The notes beneath the pieces were generated by a model that worked only from the letters and a program-made list of their open reading frames with translations, was not told the origin of the DNA and searched no databases. Shown piece after piece: positions 17,576 through 25,277 of a stretch of 64,000 nucleotides of DNA. This stretch comes from Companilactobacillus nodensis DSM 19682 = JCM 14932 = NBRC 107160. Lineage in GTDB: Bacteria; Bacillota; Bacilli; Lactobacillales; Lactobacillaceae. The stretch is from positions 1 through 64,000 of the forward strand of contig NZ_BAMN01000006.1 in the NCBI RefSeq assembly GCF_000615905.1. Reading direction: 5' to 3'. Position numbers and translations under genes: made by a program. Every line of letters starts with the position of its first letter. The first letter of the stretch is position 1.

Positions 17576-17616
17576 AAAAAAGGAGGCTGTGACATATTGT
17601 CAAGTCTCCTTTTTTT
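17576..17616. terminator. Bidirectional terminator
   Basis: AAAAAAGGAG pairs with CTCCTTTTTT, with an inner TGAC/GTCA pairing. It lies between the converging rhodanese-like and DUF3042 genes. Confidence 0.85.
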
Positions 17617-17644
17617 ATAGTCTGTGATTGTTATTTGTTGCTAA

Positions 17645-17839
17645 TTAACCTTGGTGTGCTTGTAAGCTTTTACGGTTAGCACGACGACGGTTTGCTTCAA
17701 TACGATCATTTTCAGCATCTTCTGGTTCGATTACAGTCTTCTTGAATGCGTGAAGTGCGCCATATACAGCAGTTGCTGTAGTGATTGAACCAAATAAGAA
17801 TCCTTTAACAAAACGTAAATGTTTTTGTTTCTTTGCCAT
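17645..17839 (-). CDS. DUF3042 family protein
   Basis: A 64-aa protein found across lactobacilli. It has a basic start, one membrane helix or hydrophobic segment (about residues 11-29, GFLFGSITTATAVYGALHAF), then FKKTVIEPE and a basic, Arg/Asn-rich tail. AGGAGG lies upstream of the ATG. No function is known. It diverges from miaA. Confidence 0.88.
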   Translation of the reverse strand: MAKKQKHLRFVKGFLFGSITTATAVYGALHAFKKTVIEPEDAENDRIEANRRRANRKSLQAHQG

Positions 17840-17923
17840 AATAAATACCTCCTAATCTTTAAGTCCCATTATGGCTTATTTCTTGTAAAATATCTATAAA
17901 ATACGATGCAGAGAGGTGATTTT

Positions 17924-18850
17924 TTGGAAAAAGTTGTTGCAGTAGTCGGACCAACTGCAGTGGGTAAGAGTGCGCTTGGATTAAAATTAGCACAAAAATT
18001 TAATGGTGAAATAATTTCTGGTGATTCGATGCAAATCTATCGTGGATTGGATATTGGGACCGCAAAGGATAGCCCAGAAGAACTGTCTGAGGTTCCACAC
18101 CACTTGGTTGATATCAGCGACGTGACCGAGAGATATACCGTCAAGGACTTCCAACAAAAAGCGAGAAGAGTTGTTGAGAATCTGGCGGAGAATGAGAAGA
18201 ATTCATTCGTTGTAGGTGGAACGGGATTCTATTTGAATTCATTGATACAAAATCTGAATCTTGGTGGAAAAGCCGATGGCGATAATGAACTACGCAAAGA
18301 ATTATTAAAAATTGAGAAAAATTCTGGTATCGATGGGTTAGTTAAGGTTTTGCGTGACGAAGATCCTTTAGCAATGAAGACCATCGATATTTCAAATGCT
18401 AGAAGAGTTATCAGGGCAATCGAAGTTCATCGTGAAACTGGTAAATCTATTGTTGATCAAAATAATGGAAATCAGTGGGCAGAGTTCTATTTGATTGGTT
18501 TAACCGATGACAGGGACAAATTATATGCCCGTATCAACAGTCGGGTCGATAAAATGGTCGAGATGGGCTTATTAGACGAAGTGAGACCAGTTTATGACAA
18601 TCGTGACCAAATACCTCAAGCTAAGAACGGAATTGGTTACAAGGAGTTATTTCCTTATTTTGAAGGGACTGCTACACTGGAGTCATGCCTCGATGAGATC
18701 AAGAAGAATTCAAGGCATTTTGCTAAACGACAATTAACTTATTTTCGTAATCAGATGGATGTCGATTGGTATAATATTAGTGAGGAACCAGATTATCAAA
18801 CAAAAATTGAAAACCGAATCAAAGGATTTTTAGGAGGATATAATGGCTAG
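17924..18850 (+). CDS. miaA: tRNA dimethylallyltransferase
   Basis: Transfers a dimethylallyl group to A37 of tRNAs that read UNN codons. The P-loop GPTAVGKS is at about residues 8-15, with SGDSMQIYRGLDIGTAK and the GGTGFYLNSL motif downstream. The length of 308 aa is normal. I place the start at the TTG at 17924 because GAGGTGA (17911-17917) is its ribosome binding site; an upstream in-frame ATG at 17906 would overlap that site. It overlaps the next gene by 8 bases. Confidence 0.95.
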   Translation: MEKVVAVVGPTAVGKSALGLKLAQKFNGEIISGDSMQIYRGLDIGTAKDSPEELSEVPHHLVDISDVTERYTVKDFQQKARRVVENLAENEKNSFVVGGTGFYLNSLIQNLNLGGKADGDNELRKELLKIEKNSGIDGLVKVLRDEDPLAMKTIDISNARRVIRAIEVHRETGKSIVDQNNGNQWAEFYLIGLTDDRDKLYARINSRVDKMVEMGLLDEVRPVYDNRDQIPQAKNGIGYKELFPYFEGTATLESCLDEIKKNSRHFAKRQLTYFRNQMDVDWYNISEEPDYQTKIENRIKGFLGGYNG

Positions 18851-20096
18851 ATGGAATGACAGTTTTCCAGTTGAGTTGAAAGAAGCAATCAAACAAGTGG
18901 ATAACGAAATAGCAGGGAAGCTTAATGAAATTGATGAACGCGTTTTGGATAATCAGGACAAAGTTCTCAAAGCATTTAGAAAAGAAAACATTGATGAGAG
19001 TAGTTTGCTCGGTACAACTGGTTATGGGGATGATGATCGTGGACGTGATCAACTAGAGGCGGTTTATGCTGACGTATTCAAGACTGAAGCAGCCTTAGTT
19101 AGACCACAATTTGTATCCGGTACACATACTTTGGCAACTGCGCTGTTTGGTATTTTAAGACCTGGTGATAATTTGTTATACGTTACTGGAGAGCCTTACG
19201 ATACAATGCAAGAAGTTGTCGGTATTGCTGGTAACAAGCGTGGTTCATTGATCGATTATAAGATTGGTTTTGACTCAGTTGATATGATCGGTGATAAGGT
19301 TGATTATGAGACCATGAAAAACAAGATTATAGAGCAAAATCCCAAGGTCGTAGCAATTCAACGTTCACGTGGCTATTCGACTCGTAAGAGCCTGACAGTG
19401 GCTGAAATTGCTGAAATCATCAAAGAGGTACGTTCGGTATCTAAGGACGTAATTATTTTTATCGATAACTGTTATGGTGAATTCTCAGAAACAATCGAAC
19501 CAACTGAAGTTGGAGCTGATTTGATGGCAGGTTCATTGATCAAGAATGTTGGTGGTGGTTTAGCCAAGACTGGTGGATACATTGTCGGCAAGAAGGATCT
19601 TGTTGAATTAGCAAGTTATCGTTTAACAGCTCCTGGTATCGGTGCTTCTGAAGGTGCTACGATCGATCGTATGGAAGAAATGTATCAAGGCTTCTTCCTT
19701 GCCCCAAGAGTAACTGGAAATGCCATAAAAGGTGCTATCTTTGAAGCTGCCTTGTTTGCTAAAATGGGATTGAATGTTTCTCCAAAGTGGAGTGATGATA
19801 GAACTGATTTGATTCAAACAATCATCTTCAATGATCCAGATAAGATGGTTAAGTTTACTAAATTGGTTCAACAATATTCACCAATCGATTCAAATGTTGT
19901 TCCAGAACCTAGTGAAATGTCAGGTTATGAGGATGAAGTTGTTATGGCTGCCGGGACTTTTGTTTCTGGTGCTAGTGTAGAATTCTCAGCCGATGGTCCA
20001 ATGCGTGCGCCATATATTATTTATATTCAAGGTGGATTAACATACGAGCACGTTAAGATTGCCATTTCTAATGCATGTAAGGAATTATTCTACTAA
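18843..20096 (+). CDS. PLP-dependent lyase-like protein, YnbB family
   Basis: A 417-aa fold-type I PLP enzyme of the group annotated as methionine gamma-lyase-like or aluminium-resistance protein (Bacillus YnbB). The PLP lysine is probably in GSLIKNVGGG, with FIDNCYGEF upstream as the cofactor-binding aspartate region. The reaction is not established. Gene order miaA-ynbB matches other Firmicutes, although the glnRA genes that often follow are missing. AGGAGG lies just before the ATG, inside the end of miaA. Confidence 0.88.
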   Translation: MARWNDSFPVELKEAIKQVDNEIAGKLNEIDERVLDNQDKVLKAFRKENIDESSLLGTTGYGDDDRGRDQLEAVYADVFKTEAALVRPQFVSGTHTLATALFGILRPGDNLLYVTGEPYDTMQEVVGIAGNKRGSLIDYKIGFDSVDMIGDKVDYETMKNKIIEQNPKVVAIQRSRGYSTRKSLTVAEIAEIIKEVRSVSKDVIIFIDNCYGEFSETIEPTEVGADLMAGSLIKNVGGGLAKTGGYIVGKKDLVELASYRLTAPGIGASEGATIDRMEEMYQGFFLAPRVTGNAIKGAIFEAALFAKMGLNVSPKWSDDRTDLIQTIIFNDPDKMVKFTKLVQQYSPIDSNVVPEPSEMSGYEDEVVMAAGTFVSGASVEFSADGPMRAPYIIYIQGGLTYEHVKIAISNACKELFY

Positions 20097-20103
20097 AATC
20101 ACC

Positions 20104-20132
20104 TTGCCAAATCGAACACACGTTCGTATAAT
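20104..20132 (+). promoter_or_regulatory. SOS promoter with LexA box in the spacer
   Basis: TTGCCA (20104-20109), a 17-bp spacer and TATAAT (20127-20132) form a near-consensus promoter. The spacer ends with a perfect LexA/DinR operator CGAACACACGTTCG (20113-20126) that touches the -10. LexA bound here would block RNA polymerase. Confidence 0.9.
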
Positions 20133-20150
20133 GGTACTTGAGGTGAGGAC

Positions 20151-20420
20151 ATGCAAAGTGTAATTCTCAAGAATTTTATAGGTGAGTTTAATAAAAGATA
20201 TGATAAAGACACGTATAGAAGTTTAGTCTTGGTAAACAATAGTCTGCTGGATCAATCTTCTATCGTTATGCGTAGTTTTGATGATACCTTGCGTACAACG
20301 ATCGAGAAACAAATATTTGGGATTTCACCCATGAACTCTGTTTTGATTCAGGGATTAGTTAGGGATGCAGAAAAAACTCTGCCAATTGCTGAAGATGATG
20401 TTCAATATAGAAGCGTTTAA
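20151..20420 (+). CDS. Small SOS-controlled protein of unknown function
   Basis: An 89-aa soluble protein that I do not recognise. It starts MQSVILKNFIGEFNKRYD and has an alternating beta/alpha look: RSLVLVNNSLL, then SSIVMRSFDDTLRTTIEKQI, then NSVLIQGLVRDAEKTLP, and an acidic end. It has no membrane segment, no cysteine and no LysM domain, so it is not a YneA-type division inhibitor. AGGTGAGG precedes the ATG. Its promoter carries a perfect LexA box and a terminator follows, so it is a single-gene DNA-damage-inducible unit (inference from the operator). Confidence 0.85.
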   Translation: MQSVILKNFIGEFNKRYDKDTYRSLVLVNNSLLDQSSIVMRSFDDTLRTTIEKQIFGISPMNSVLIQGLVRDAEKTLPIAEDDVQYRSV

Positions 20421-20429
20421 TGCGCAAAT

Positions 20430-20466
20430 AACGTCCATGAATAAGATATTCGTGGGCGTTGTTTTT
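20430..20466 (+). terminator. Terminator of the 89-aa SOS gene
   Basis: AACGTCCATGAAT (20430-20442) pairs with ATTCGTGGGCGTT (20448-20460) over 13 positions including wobbles, followed by a T-rich run. Confidence 0.85.
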
Positions 20467-20525
20467 GTTTATAAAAGCATATTTGTATTGCAAAATAAAA
20501 AAATAAAATTTTTTAATTTTTCCCG

Positions 20526-20554
20526 TTGCATTTTTTTAAACCATTCTCTATAAT
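20526..20554 (+). promoter_or_regulatory. Promoter of tRNA-Arg
   Basis: TTGCAT (20526-20531), a 17-bp spacer and a perfect TATAAT (20549-20554), 12 bases before the mature tRNA. Confidence 0.88.
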
Positions 20555-20566
20555 AGAACAAGTGAT

Positions 20567-20640
20567 GTCACAGTGGCTCAGTTGGATAGAGCAACGGTCT
20601 TCTAAACCGTAGGTCGTGAGTTCGAATCTCACCTGTGACA
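20567..20640 (+). tRNA. tRNA-Arg (anticodon TCT)
   Basis: Full cloverleaf. The acceptor stem is GTCACAG with CTGTGAC, the D stem GCTC/GAGC, the anticodon stem ACGGT/ACCGT around loop CTTCTAA with anticodon TCT (20601-20603), and the T stem GTGAG/CTCAC with loop TTCGAAT. It reads AGA/AGG codons. CCA is not encoded: TAA follows the discriminator A. Confidence 0.97.
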
Positions 20641-20650
20641 TAAATAAAAA

Positions 20651-20688
20651 TAGACAATATCGTTAACTCGGTATTGTCTATTTTTTTT
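20651..20688. terminator. Terminator after tRNA-Arg
   Basis: TAGACAATA (20651-20659) pairs with TATTGTCTA (20672-20680), followed by T8. It lies at the meeting point with the minus-strand 42-aa gene and may serve both. Confidence 0.88.
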
Positions 20689-20815
20689 ACTTGCTACCAA
20701 ATAAAATTAATTTGTTTTCTTCCTGTAATTCAGAAAGAAATTCTTTATCATGTACTGACATTTCTGATTTACCTTGGGGCTTAAAAACTAATTTGATCCA
20801 ATTAAGTATTTTCAT
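20687..20815 (-). CDS. 42-aa small protein of unknown function
   Basis: A short reading frame translated as MKILNWIKLVFKPQGKSEM followed by a charged helix (VHDKEFLSELQEENKLI) and LFGSK. The ribosome binding site GGAGG lies 8-9 bases before the ATG and a good promoter stands further upstream, so expression is likely despite the size. The amphipathic, tryptophan-containing N-terminus could touch the membrane (inference). I know of no family for it. Confidence 0.65.
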   Translation of the reverse strand: MKILNWIKLVFKPQGKSEMSVHDKEFLSELQEENKLILFGSK

Positions 20816-20855
20816 AATCAAAACCTCCAACAGAAACATAGACTTAAAAGATATT

Positions 20856-20884
20856 TTTATATATGTTTAAACATCTTTTAGCAA
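20856..20884 (-). promoter_or_regulatory. Promoter of the 42-aa gene with palindrome in spacer
   Basis: On the minus strand, TTGCTA (20879-20884), a 17-bp spacer and TATAAA (20856-20861). The spacer contains the perfect palindrome ATGTTTAAACAT (20863-20874), and AAAAGAT/ATCTTTT lie as an outer inverted repeat (20847-20879). This looks like a repressor operator, but the regulator is unknown. Confidence 0.5.
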
Positions 20885-20951
20885 CTGAAGTATATCAAAT
20901 TTATGATAAGAAACAAAAATATATGTTTATGATATTAATATTGTTTTAAAG

Positions 20952-20982
20952 GATAAAAAAATAGACTACTAAAGTAGTCTAT
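20952..20982 (-). terminator. Terminator of the 63-aa gene
   Basis: Read on the minus strand, ATAGACTACT and AGTAGTCTAT form a perfect stem with a two-base centre, followed by a run of T. It touches the end of the gene. Confidence 0.8.
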
Positions 20983-21170
20983 AATGCATTGCCATTGAGT
21001 TCGATCTTACGTGTTTTGATGATGTGTTCTAGTTCCTCCAAATCATCAGTGGTAGATTTATTGCGAATGAAACTACGCGCTGAAGAGCGCATGGCAATGT
21101 AGTTTGCTCGCTCGCGATTATTCTTGTGCCATTTTTTGTTGGCACGTTTCTGTGCATCTGTTAAGACCAT
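20979..21170 (-). CDS. 63-aa basic helical protein of unknown function
   Basis: Starts MVLTDAQKRANKKWHKNNRE and continues with a basic helical segment (SSARSFIRNKSTT) and an acidic-to-basic helix DLEELEHIIKTRKIEL. Similar short proteins with TDAQKRANKKW-like starts occur in lactobacilli and their phages; I recall them as uncharacterised. The ATG at 21170 has AAGGAAA upstream and a strong promoter, which makes it preferable to an upstream in-frame ATG that would add 21 residues from the promoter region. It is basic enough to bind nucleic acid, but that is only a guess. Confidence 0.72.
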   Translation of the reverse strand: MVLTDAQKRANKKWHKNNRERANYIAMRSSARSFIRNKSTTDDLEELEHIIKTRKIELNGNAL

Positions 21171-21204
21171 AGGTTTCCTTCTCCCTAAAAAATGTGTCGG
21201 AAAA

Positions 21205-21233
21205 ATTATATACAAGGTCTGAAAATTAAACAA
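21205..21233 (-). promoter_or_regulatory. Promoter of the 63-aa gene
   Basis: On the minus strand, TTGTTT (21228-21233), a 17-bp spacer and TATAAT (21205-21210). Confidence 0.75.
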
Positions 21234-21287
21234 GTTTATTCTTAAAGTTGATCAAAATAAATAAAAAAATTTAATGGAAACCTATTC

Positions 21288-21316
21288 TTGTTCAATACTA
21301 TCTATTAGTCTACAAT
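21288..21316 (+). promoter_or_regulatory. Promoter of the carboxylesterase gene
   Basis: TTGTTC (21288-21293), a 17-bp spacer and TACAAT (21311-21316). An inverted repeat GTCTA-N6-TAGAC (21308-21323) spans the -10 and could be an operator. Confidence 0.6.
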
Positions 21317-21368
21317 GTTAGACAATATAAAATGCTTATATGATTCGGTAACAGGGGGTTGATTGTGA

Positions 21369-22748
21369 ATGAAAAAAATTATTAAAACTACAACTGGTAT
21401 TTATCAGGGATTTGAAGAACACAATCACGTAAACTTTCTTGGAGTACCATTCGGATATGCACGTAGATTTAAACGTGCTGAGGAATATTATGTTGATGAT
21501 CCACAAAAGATCAATTTAGCAGTCCGACCAGGAATTCAACCAATGCAGGATAATGCATTTCAAAATTCTGATGTCCGCTTCGGGGAGAACTGTCTTAATC
21601 TAGATATTTCAACGCCTGACATTAGTGGAAAGTTTCCAATTGTTATTGAATTTTATGGTGGGGGATTCTTGCACGGTGGTAATGCAACCAAAAACATGCC
21701 GTGGTTAGATGAACAGCCAATTGTTCACATCATGCCTAATTATCGTCTTGGATTGTTTGGTTGGGGTAAGGTGACTGGCGGCGATACTAATGTTGGGCTA
21801 TCTGATCAACTGAAGAGCATCGAGTGGGTCATCGATAACGCTACTAAATTTGGTGGTGATGTTGATAATATTAGTCTGGTTGGTTTATCAGCCGGTGCTA
21901 AGTCAATTGCGGCGCTGATGGCATCTAATTCTGAGTTGCTTGATAAAATCAGTAAAATTGTTCTTTTCAGTGGTTCGTTTCAAACCATTAGAAATCTCGA
22001 AACGGCACAAAATGTGACCGAGAGGTTTTGTAAGACAAATAATATTTCAACTGATAAAGATCTGCTGAACCTGACTGATGATGGCTTGTTAACTGTTCAA
22101 CGGAATACGATCGGTGAACACATTGCGACTAATTGGTTTGGTCCAATAGTTGACAATGATTTGATCTCTGATAACTGGTTGAGCGTGGTCGCACAGCGTG
22201 TACAGAGAACGGACTTTAAGTCGTTGATCGGTGCGGGTAGTAATGAGCAGGCTGCATTAAATAAATTTAACTTGTCTAGATTGAAGAATAACATTGTACC
22301 GGATCTGTTCGGTAAAAATGCTGATGCTGTCCTCAAACAATTACCATCTGATGGCGATCAAAAGACTGATTTGGTCAGACTCATCGGTGAGGCCATGTAC
22401 AGTTATCCGGCATTTAGAAGCCAAAAGTTCTTAGCTGAAAATGAGGCTGAGGTCTATGGTAATTACTTTACAGTGCTAGACGGACGTCATGGTGGCAATA
22501 TTGAGTATTTGAATACACCAACTCATGAGTTGAATATTGAATATCGTAAAAATAGAAAGTATTATTTCCAATTGATCGTAGATTTTCTGCTGAATGATAA
22601 ACCATACAACGATGATATTAAGTATGAGTGGCCTTTGTTTGACAAAAATCAGTTGGTGATGGAATTGGATTCAAATGACTTAAGTAGTGTCTCGATGATA
22701 AATCATCAGTGGATCGAAAATATGCCTTGGCAAAATTATAAGTTGTAA
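21369..22748 (+). CDS. Type B carboxylesterase family protein
   Basis: Alpha/beta-hydrolase of the carboxylesterase/para-nitrobenzyl esterase family, 459 aa, cytoplasmic (no signal). It has the N-terminal NFLGVPFGYARRF segment, ENCLNLDIS, the oxyanion-hole motif FYGGGFLHGG and the nucleophile motif GLSAG. The catalytic histidine is probably the one in GRHGGNIEY near residue 380. Substrate is unknown. GGGGG lies 9 bases before the ATG. It stands alone between small genes in the most variable part of the window, so lateral acquisition is possible. Confidence 0.85.
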   Translation: MKKIIKTTTGIYQGFEEHNHVNFLGVPFGYARRFKRAEEYYVDDPQKINLAVRPGIQPMQDNAFQNSDVRFGENCLNLDISTPDISGKFPIVIEFYGGGFLHGGNATKNMPWLDEQPIVHIMPNYRLGLFGWGKVTGGDTNVGLSDQLKSIEWVIDNATKFGGDVDNISLVGLSAGAKSIAALMASNSELLDKISKIVLFSGSFQTIRNLETAQNVTERFCKTNNISTDKDLLNLTDDGLLTVQRNTIGEHIATNWFGPIVDNDLISDNWLSVVAQRVQRTDFKSLIGAGSNEQAALNKFNLSRLKNNIVPDLFGKNADAVLKQLPSDGDQKTDLVRLIGEAMYSYPAFRSQKFLAENEAEVYGNYFTVLDGRHGGNIEYLNTPTHELNIEYRKNRKYYFQLIVDFLLNDKPYNDDIKYEWPLFDKNQLVMELDSNDLSSVSMINHQWIENMPWQNYKL

Positions 22749-22915
22749 AAAAGTTACTAGTCAAAACCTTGTTCTGGTGGCTTTTTGAAAGCTCATTGAA
22801 AAAATAATATTGCAATGTAAGAATTTTCATTTTACAATAAAACCGTTGTGCTTAAAGTTTAAGAAATATGTCATGTTATTTTGATGTATTTCTTAGGATT
22901 TTAGAGGTGGGATGC

Positions 22916-23179
22916 TTGAAAAGGGAGTATTCATTTTTTATAACAGTAGCATTTATAATCGTAGATTTAATTGTTTCTGTATTGACTCAACTCAATGTCA
23001 TTAGCAATACTGCTGGTATCGCGATAGGCATTGGCTTGATTGCGTTATTGGTCTTGATAACTAGGATACTTACTAGGCTCAATTGGAAAAAAGGCAAAAC
23101 CGCCTTTTCCTTTTTAGTCGCAGTATTTGTACTTTTGATTTTTGGCCCTTTGGTAGTTGCATCATCATTGGCCGTTTAA
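22916..23179 (+). CDS. Small three-helix membrane protein, unknown
   Basis: An 87-aa hydrophobic protein with three predicted membrane helices (about residues 6-22, 29-45, 61-84) separated by RILTRLNWKKGK. I do not recognise a family. The TTG at 22916 is the likely start because GAGGTGG lies 5-6 bases before it; an in-frame ATG 48 bases upstream has no ribosome binding site. A terminator follows the gene. The region 22749-22915 holds only AT-rich sequence. Confidence 0.6.
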   Translation: MKREYSFFITVAFIIVDLIVSVLTQLNVISNTAGIAIGIGLIALLVLITRILTRLNWKKGKTAFSFLVAVFVLLIFGPLVVASSLAV

Positions 23180-23195
23180 AAACAGAATATTGATT

Positions 23196-23235
23196 AAGGA
23201 TTGGGACATGAGTGGTTAGTTCCAATCCTTTTTTA
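23196..23235 (+). terminator. Terminator
   Basis: AAGGATTGG pairs with CCAATCCTT (23222-23230), followed by T6. Confidence 0.85.
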
Positions 23236-23274
23236 GTATAATCTAGGAAGTATATTTTTATGTGAGGTATCAAA

Positions 23275-24843
23275 ATGTCCAGTTCAACGTGGAAAAAATT
23301 GATCTTAAGTTCAACATTTATAATTTTGAGTATTTTATATACATATCTTTTGGCCATTCATGGTAGTTCAAACTGGAATTTGTCATTTGATATCGAGCGA
23401 ATCAAGAGTTTGGGGAACGTTCTAGTTTCACCGACTAATTTTGATTATTGGAATCATTCCGGTAGTCTAGTTAGTTTGTTTATGCCGTGGTTAACTTCGA
23501 TATTGTTCTGGCCATTATTTCAGATTGGTAATGATACATTAAGCTATTTGTTATTATTCTTTATCATTAATTTACTAACATTTATTAGTTCGTATTATTT
23601 CAGTGAAAGATTTTTTAAAGATACGTTACAATCATTTTTATTTTCAATAATTTATACGTTATCTTTGACAAGATTTAATTTAATCTTCAGTAATCAGATT
23701 TTTGATTATCTGTTATTGATTTTTTTGCCGATGGTATTTTTTGGATTGTTTCAGATGATCGAAGGCAGATTCAAATTCTGGCCGGTCTTTAGTTTGGGGA
23801 TGGTATTAGTCGCACTTACTAGTCCCTGGATGGCAATTAGCATTACCGTAGTATCGCTGTTTATGATTGCACTTGGCGTTTTCTCACGTCAAACTCACAG
23901 TTGGAAATACTGGGGGATGATGATCTTAACGGGATTTGAATCCGTCATATTAGCGGTGATTTCAACAGCATGGTACACGTTGCCATTAATTGAACAAAAT
24001 AATTTTTATCAAAATAAAATAAAATCAACATATATTCAAGTAAGTAAATTTGATTTCAGTAATTATTACAGTAGTGATCAGAATAAATATCTTCTTGTTT
24101 CAACTGTTTTCATAATTTTGGCAGTAATTGTGTGGTTCTTCATAAAAAGCAGCCTGTCGATTAAAATATCAGCCGTTGGTGTCATTATCGCTGGTGTACT
24201 ATCAACGGATTTAATTCCATGGAAAATTGCTGGGATAGATTTTACCAAGTTAACTTATTATTTTTGGATTGTTTGCATTTACTTATTGTGTCAGTTTGTT
24301 AGTTATGCATTATCCAGGGTTTTGAATAATAGATCGTCACTTCTGAAATTATTTGTTTTAGTTTTGACAACGTTGGCTAGTTGTTCAGCTGTTTATATAG
24401 GGGCGAATAATATCAAACCATTGAATAATGTAAAATCTCAGGCATCATTATTGGTTCATTATCCTAAGGATAGCTTGACTAAGACTGACTTAAACAAATT
24501 CCTAGTCAATGGAAAAGAGAATCGAATCACTTCGCAAACTACACCTAATTCCTTTGAATTTAAATATTATGATCCTAAGTCGGTTACGATCGATACGCCA
24601 ATATTGGCATATCGAGGACATCAGGCACAAATAAATAATGAGAGTGTTGTGACAAAAGTATCAAAACGTGGAACGATTAGAATTCAGACTCAGCCCGGAG
24701 CCAATATCGTGCGTATTAGTTACCATTATAGTGATCTTGCAAAGATATCATTGATCATAAGTGTGATTGGATTATTGACATTGTGTTGGCTGATTTTGAA
24801 TAAAGGTCGTTGGACAATTAGAAAAATTGTTTATAACAGTTGA
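23275..24843 (+). CDS. Large polytopic membrane protein, possibly YfhO/GT-C-like
   Basis: A 522-aa protein with about ten membrane helices and a C-terminal soluble beta-rich segment (about residues 385-485) before a last helix. The early loop WNLSFDIERIKSLGNVL after helix 1 and the C-terminal INNESVVTKVSKRGTIRIQ recall YfhO-type and related GT-C glycosyltransferase-like membrane proteins, which transfer sugars from lipid carriers to cell-wall polymers. It is much shorter than YfhO. Family and role are uncertain. It is followed within its stop codon by the rplU promoter. Confidence 0.6.
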   Translation: MSSSTWKKLILSSTFIILSILYTYLLAIHGSSNWNLSFDIERIKSLGNVLVSPTNFDYWNHSGSLVSLFMPWLTSILFWPLFQIGNDTLSYLLLFFIINLLTFISSYYFSERFFKDTLQSFLFSIIYTLSLTRFNLIFSNQIFDYLLLIFLPMVFFGLFQMIEGRFKFWPVFSLGMVLVALTSPWMAISITVVSLFMIALGVFSRQTHSWKYWGMMILTGFESVILAVISTAWYTLPLIEQNNFYQNKIKSTYIQVSKFDFSNYYSSDQNKYLLVSTVFIILAVIVWFFIKSSLSIKISAVGVIIAGVLSTDLIPWKIAGIDFTKLTYYFWIVCIYLLCQFVSYALSRVLNNRSSLLKLFVLVLTTLASCSAVYIGANNIKPLNNVKSQASLLVHYPKDSLTKTDLNKFLVNGKENRITSQTTPNSFEFKYYDPKSVTIDTPILAYRGHQAQINNESVVTKVSKRGTIRIQTQPGANIVRISYHYSDLAKISLIISVIGLLTLCWLILNKGRWTIRKIVYNS

Positions 24844-24868
24844 AAAAGATTGTGATATTTGCTATATT
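24840..24868 (+). promoter_or_regulatory. Promoter of rplU-prp-rpmA
   Basis: TTGAAA (24840-24845, overlapping the stop of the upstream gene), a 17-bp spacer and TATATT (24863-24868). Confidence 0.75.
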
Positions 24869-24874
24869 TTATTA

Positions 24875-24945
24875 GTTGCAATCACTATTGCATCTACAAC
24901 CGCTCAAAATTAGGTTTAAGCTTCGGCACCTAACTGGCGAGTCTT
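24875..24945 (+). ncRNA. Ribosomal protein L21 leader
   Basis: The leader before rplU carries the L21-leader features. GTTGCAATCACTATTGCATC forms a first hairpin, and TTAGGTTTAAGCTTCGGCACC followed closely by TAACTGGCGAGTC forms the second. It is thought to bind L21 for autogenous control in Firmicutes. Confidence 0.8.
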
Positions 24946-24963
24946 AGAAAGGAGTGTACACAT

Positions 24964-25275
24964 ATGTACGCAATTATTAAAACTGGTGGTAAGCAATATA
25001 AGGTTGAAGAAAATGATTCAATCTTTATTGAAAAACTTGATGTTAAAGAAGGGGACGCTGTTACATTTGACGATGTAATTCTTGTTTCTGACGGAGACAG
25101 TGTTAAAGTTGGAGATCCTGTAGTAAAGGGTGCTTCAGTTACAGGTAAAGTTGAAAAACAAGGTAAGGACAAGAAAGTTGTTACTTACAAATACAAACCT
25201 AAGAAGCATTCACATACTAAGACAGGTCACCGCCAACCATATACTAAGGTACTTATCGACAGTATCAAAGGTTAA
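24964..25275 (+). CDS. rplU: Ribosomal protein L21
   Basis: Large-subunit protein, 103 aa, that binds 23S rRNA near L20. It starts [16 protein letters not shown] and has the C-terminal [17 protein letters not shown] signature. A GGAGTG ribosome binding site precedes the ATG. First gene of the L21-Prp-L27 operon. Confidence 0.98.
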   Translation: MYAIIKTGGKQYKVEENDSIFIEKLDVKEGDAVTFDDVILVSDGDSVKVGDPVVKGASVTGKVEKQGKDKKVVTYKYKPKKHSHTKTGHRQPYTKVLIDSIKG

Positions 25276-25277
25276 TT

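Noticed and set aside
17906-17923. ATG start for miaA at 17906
   Set aside because: The ribosome binding site GAGGTGA lies after this ATG and fits the TTG at 17924; the six extra residues are not part of the family.
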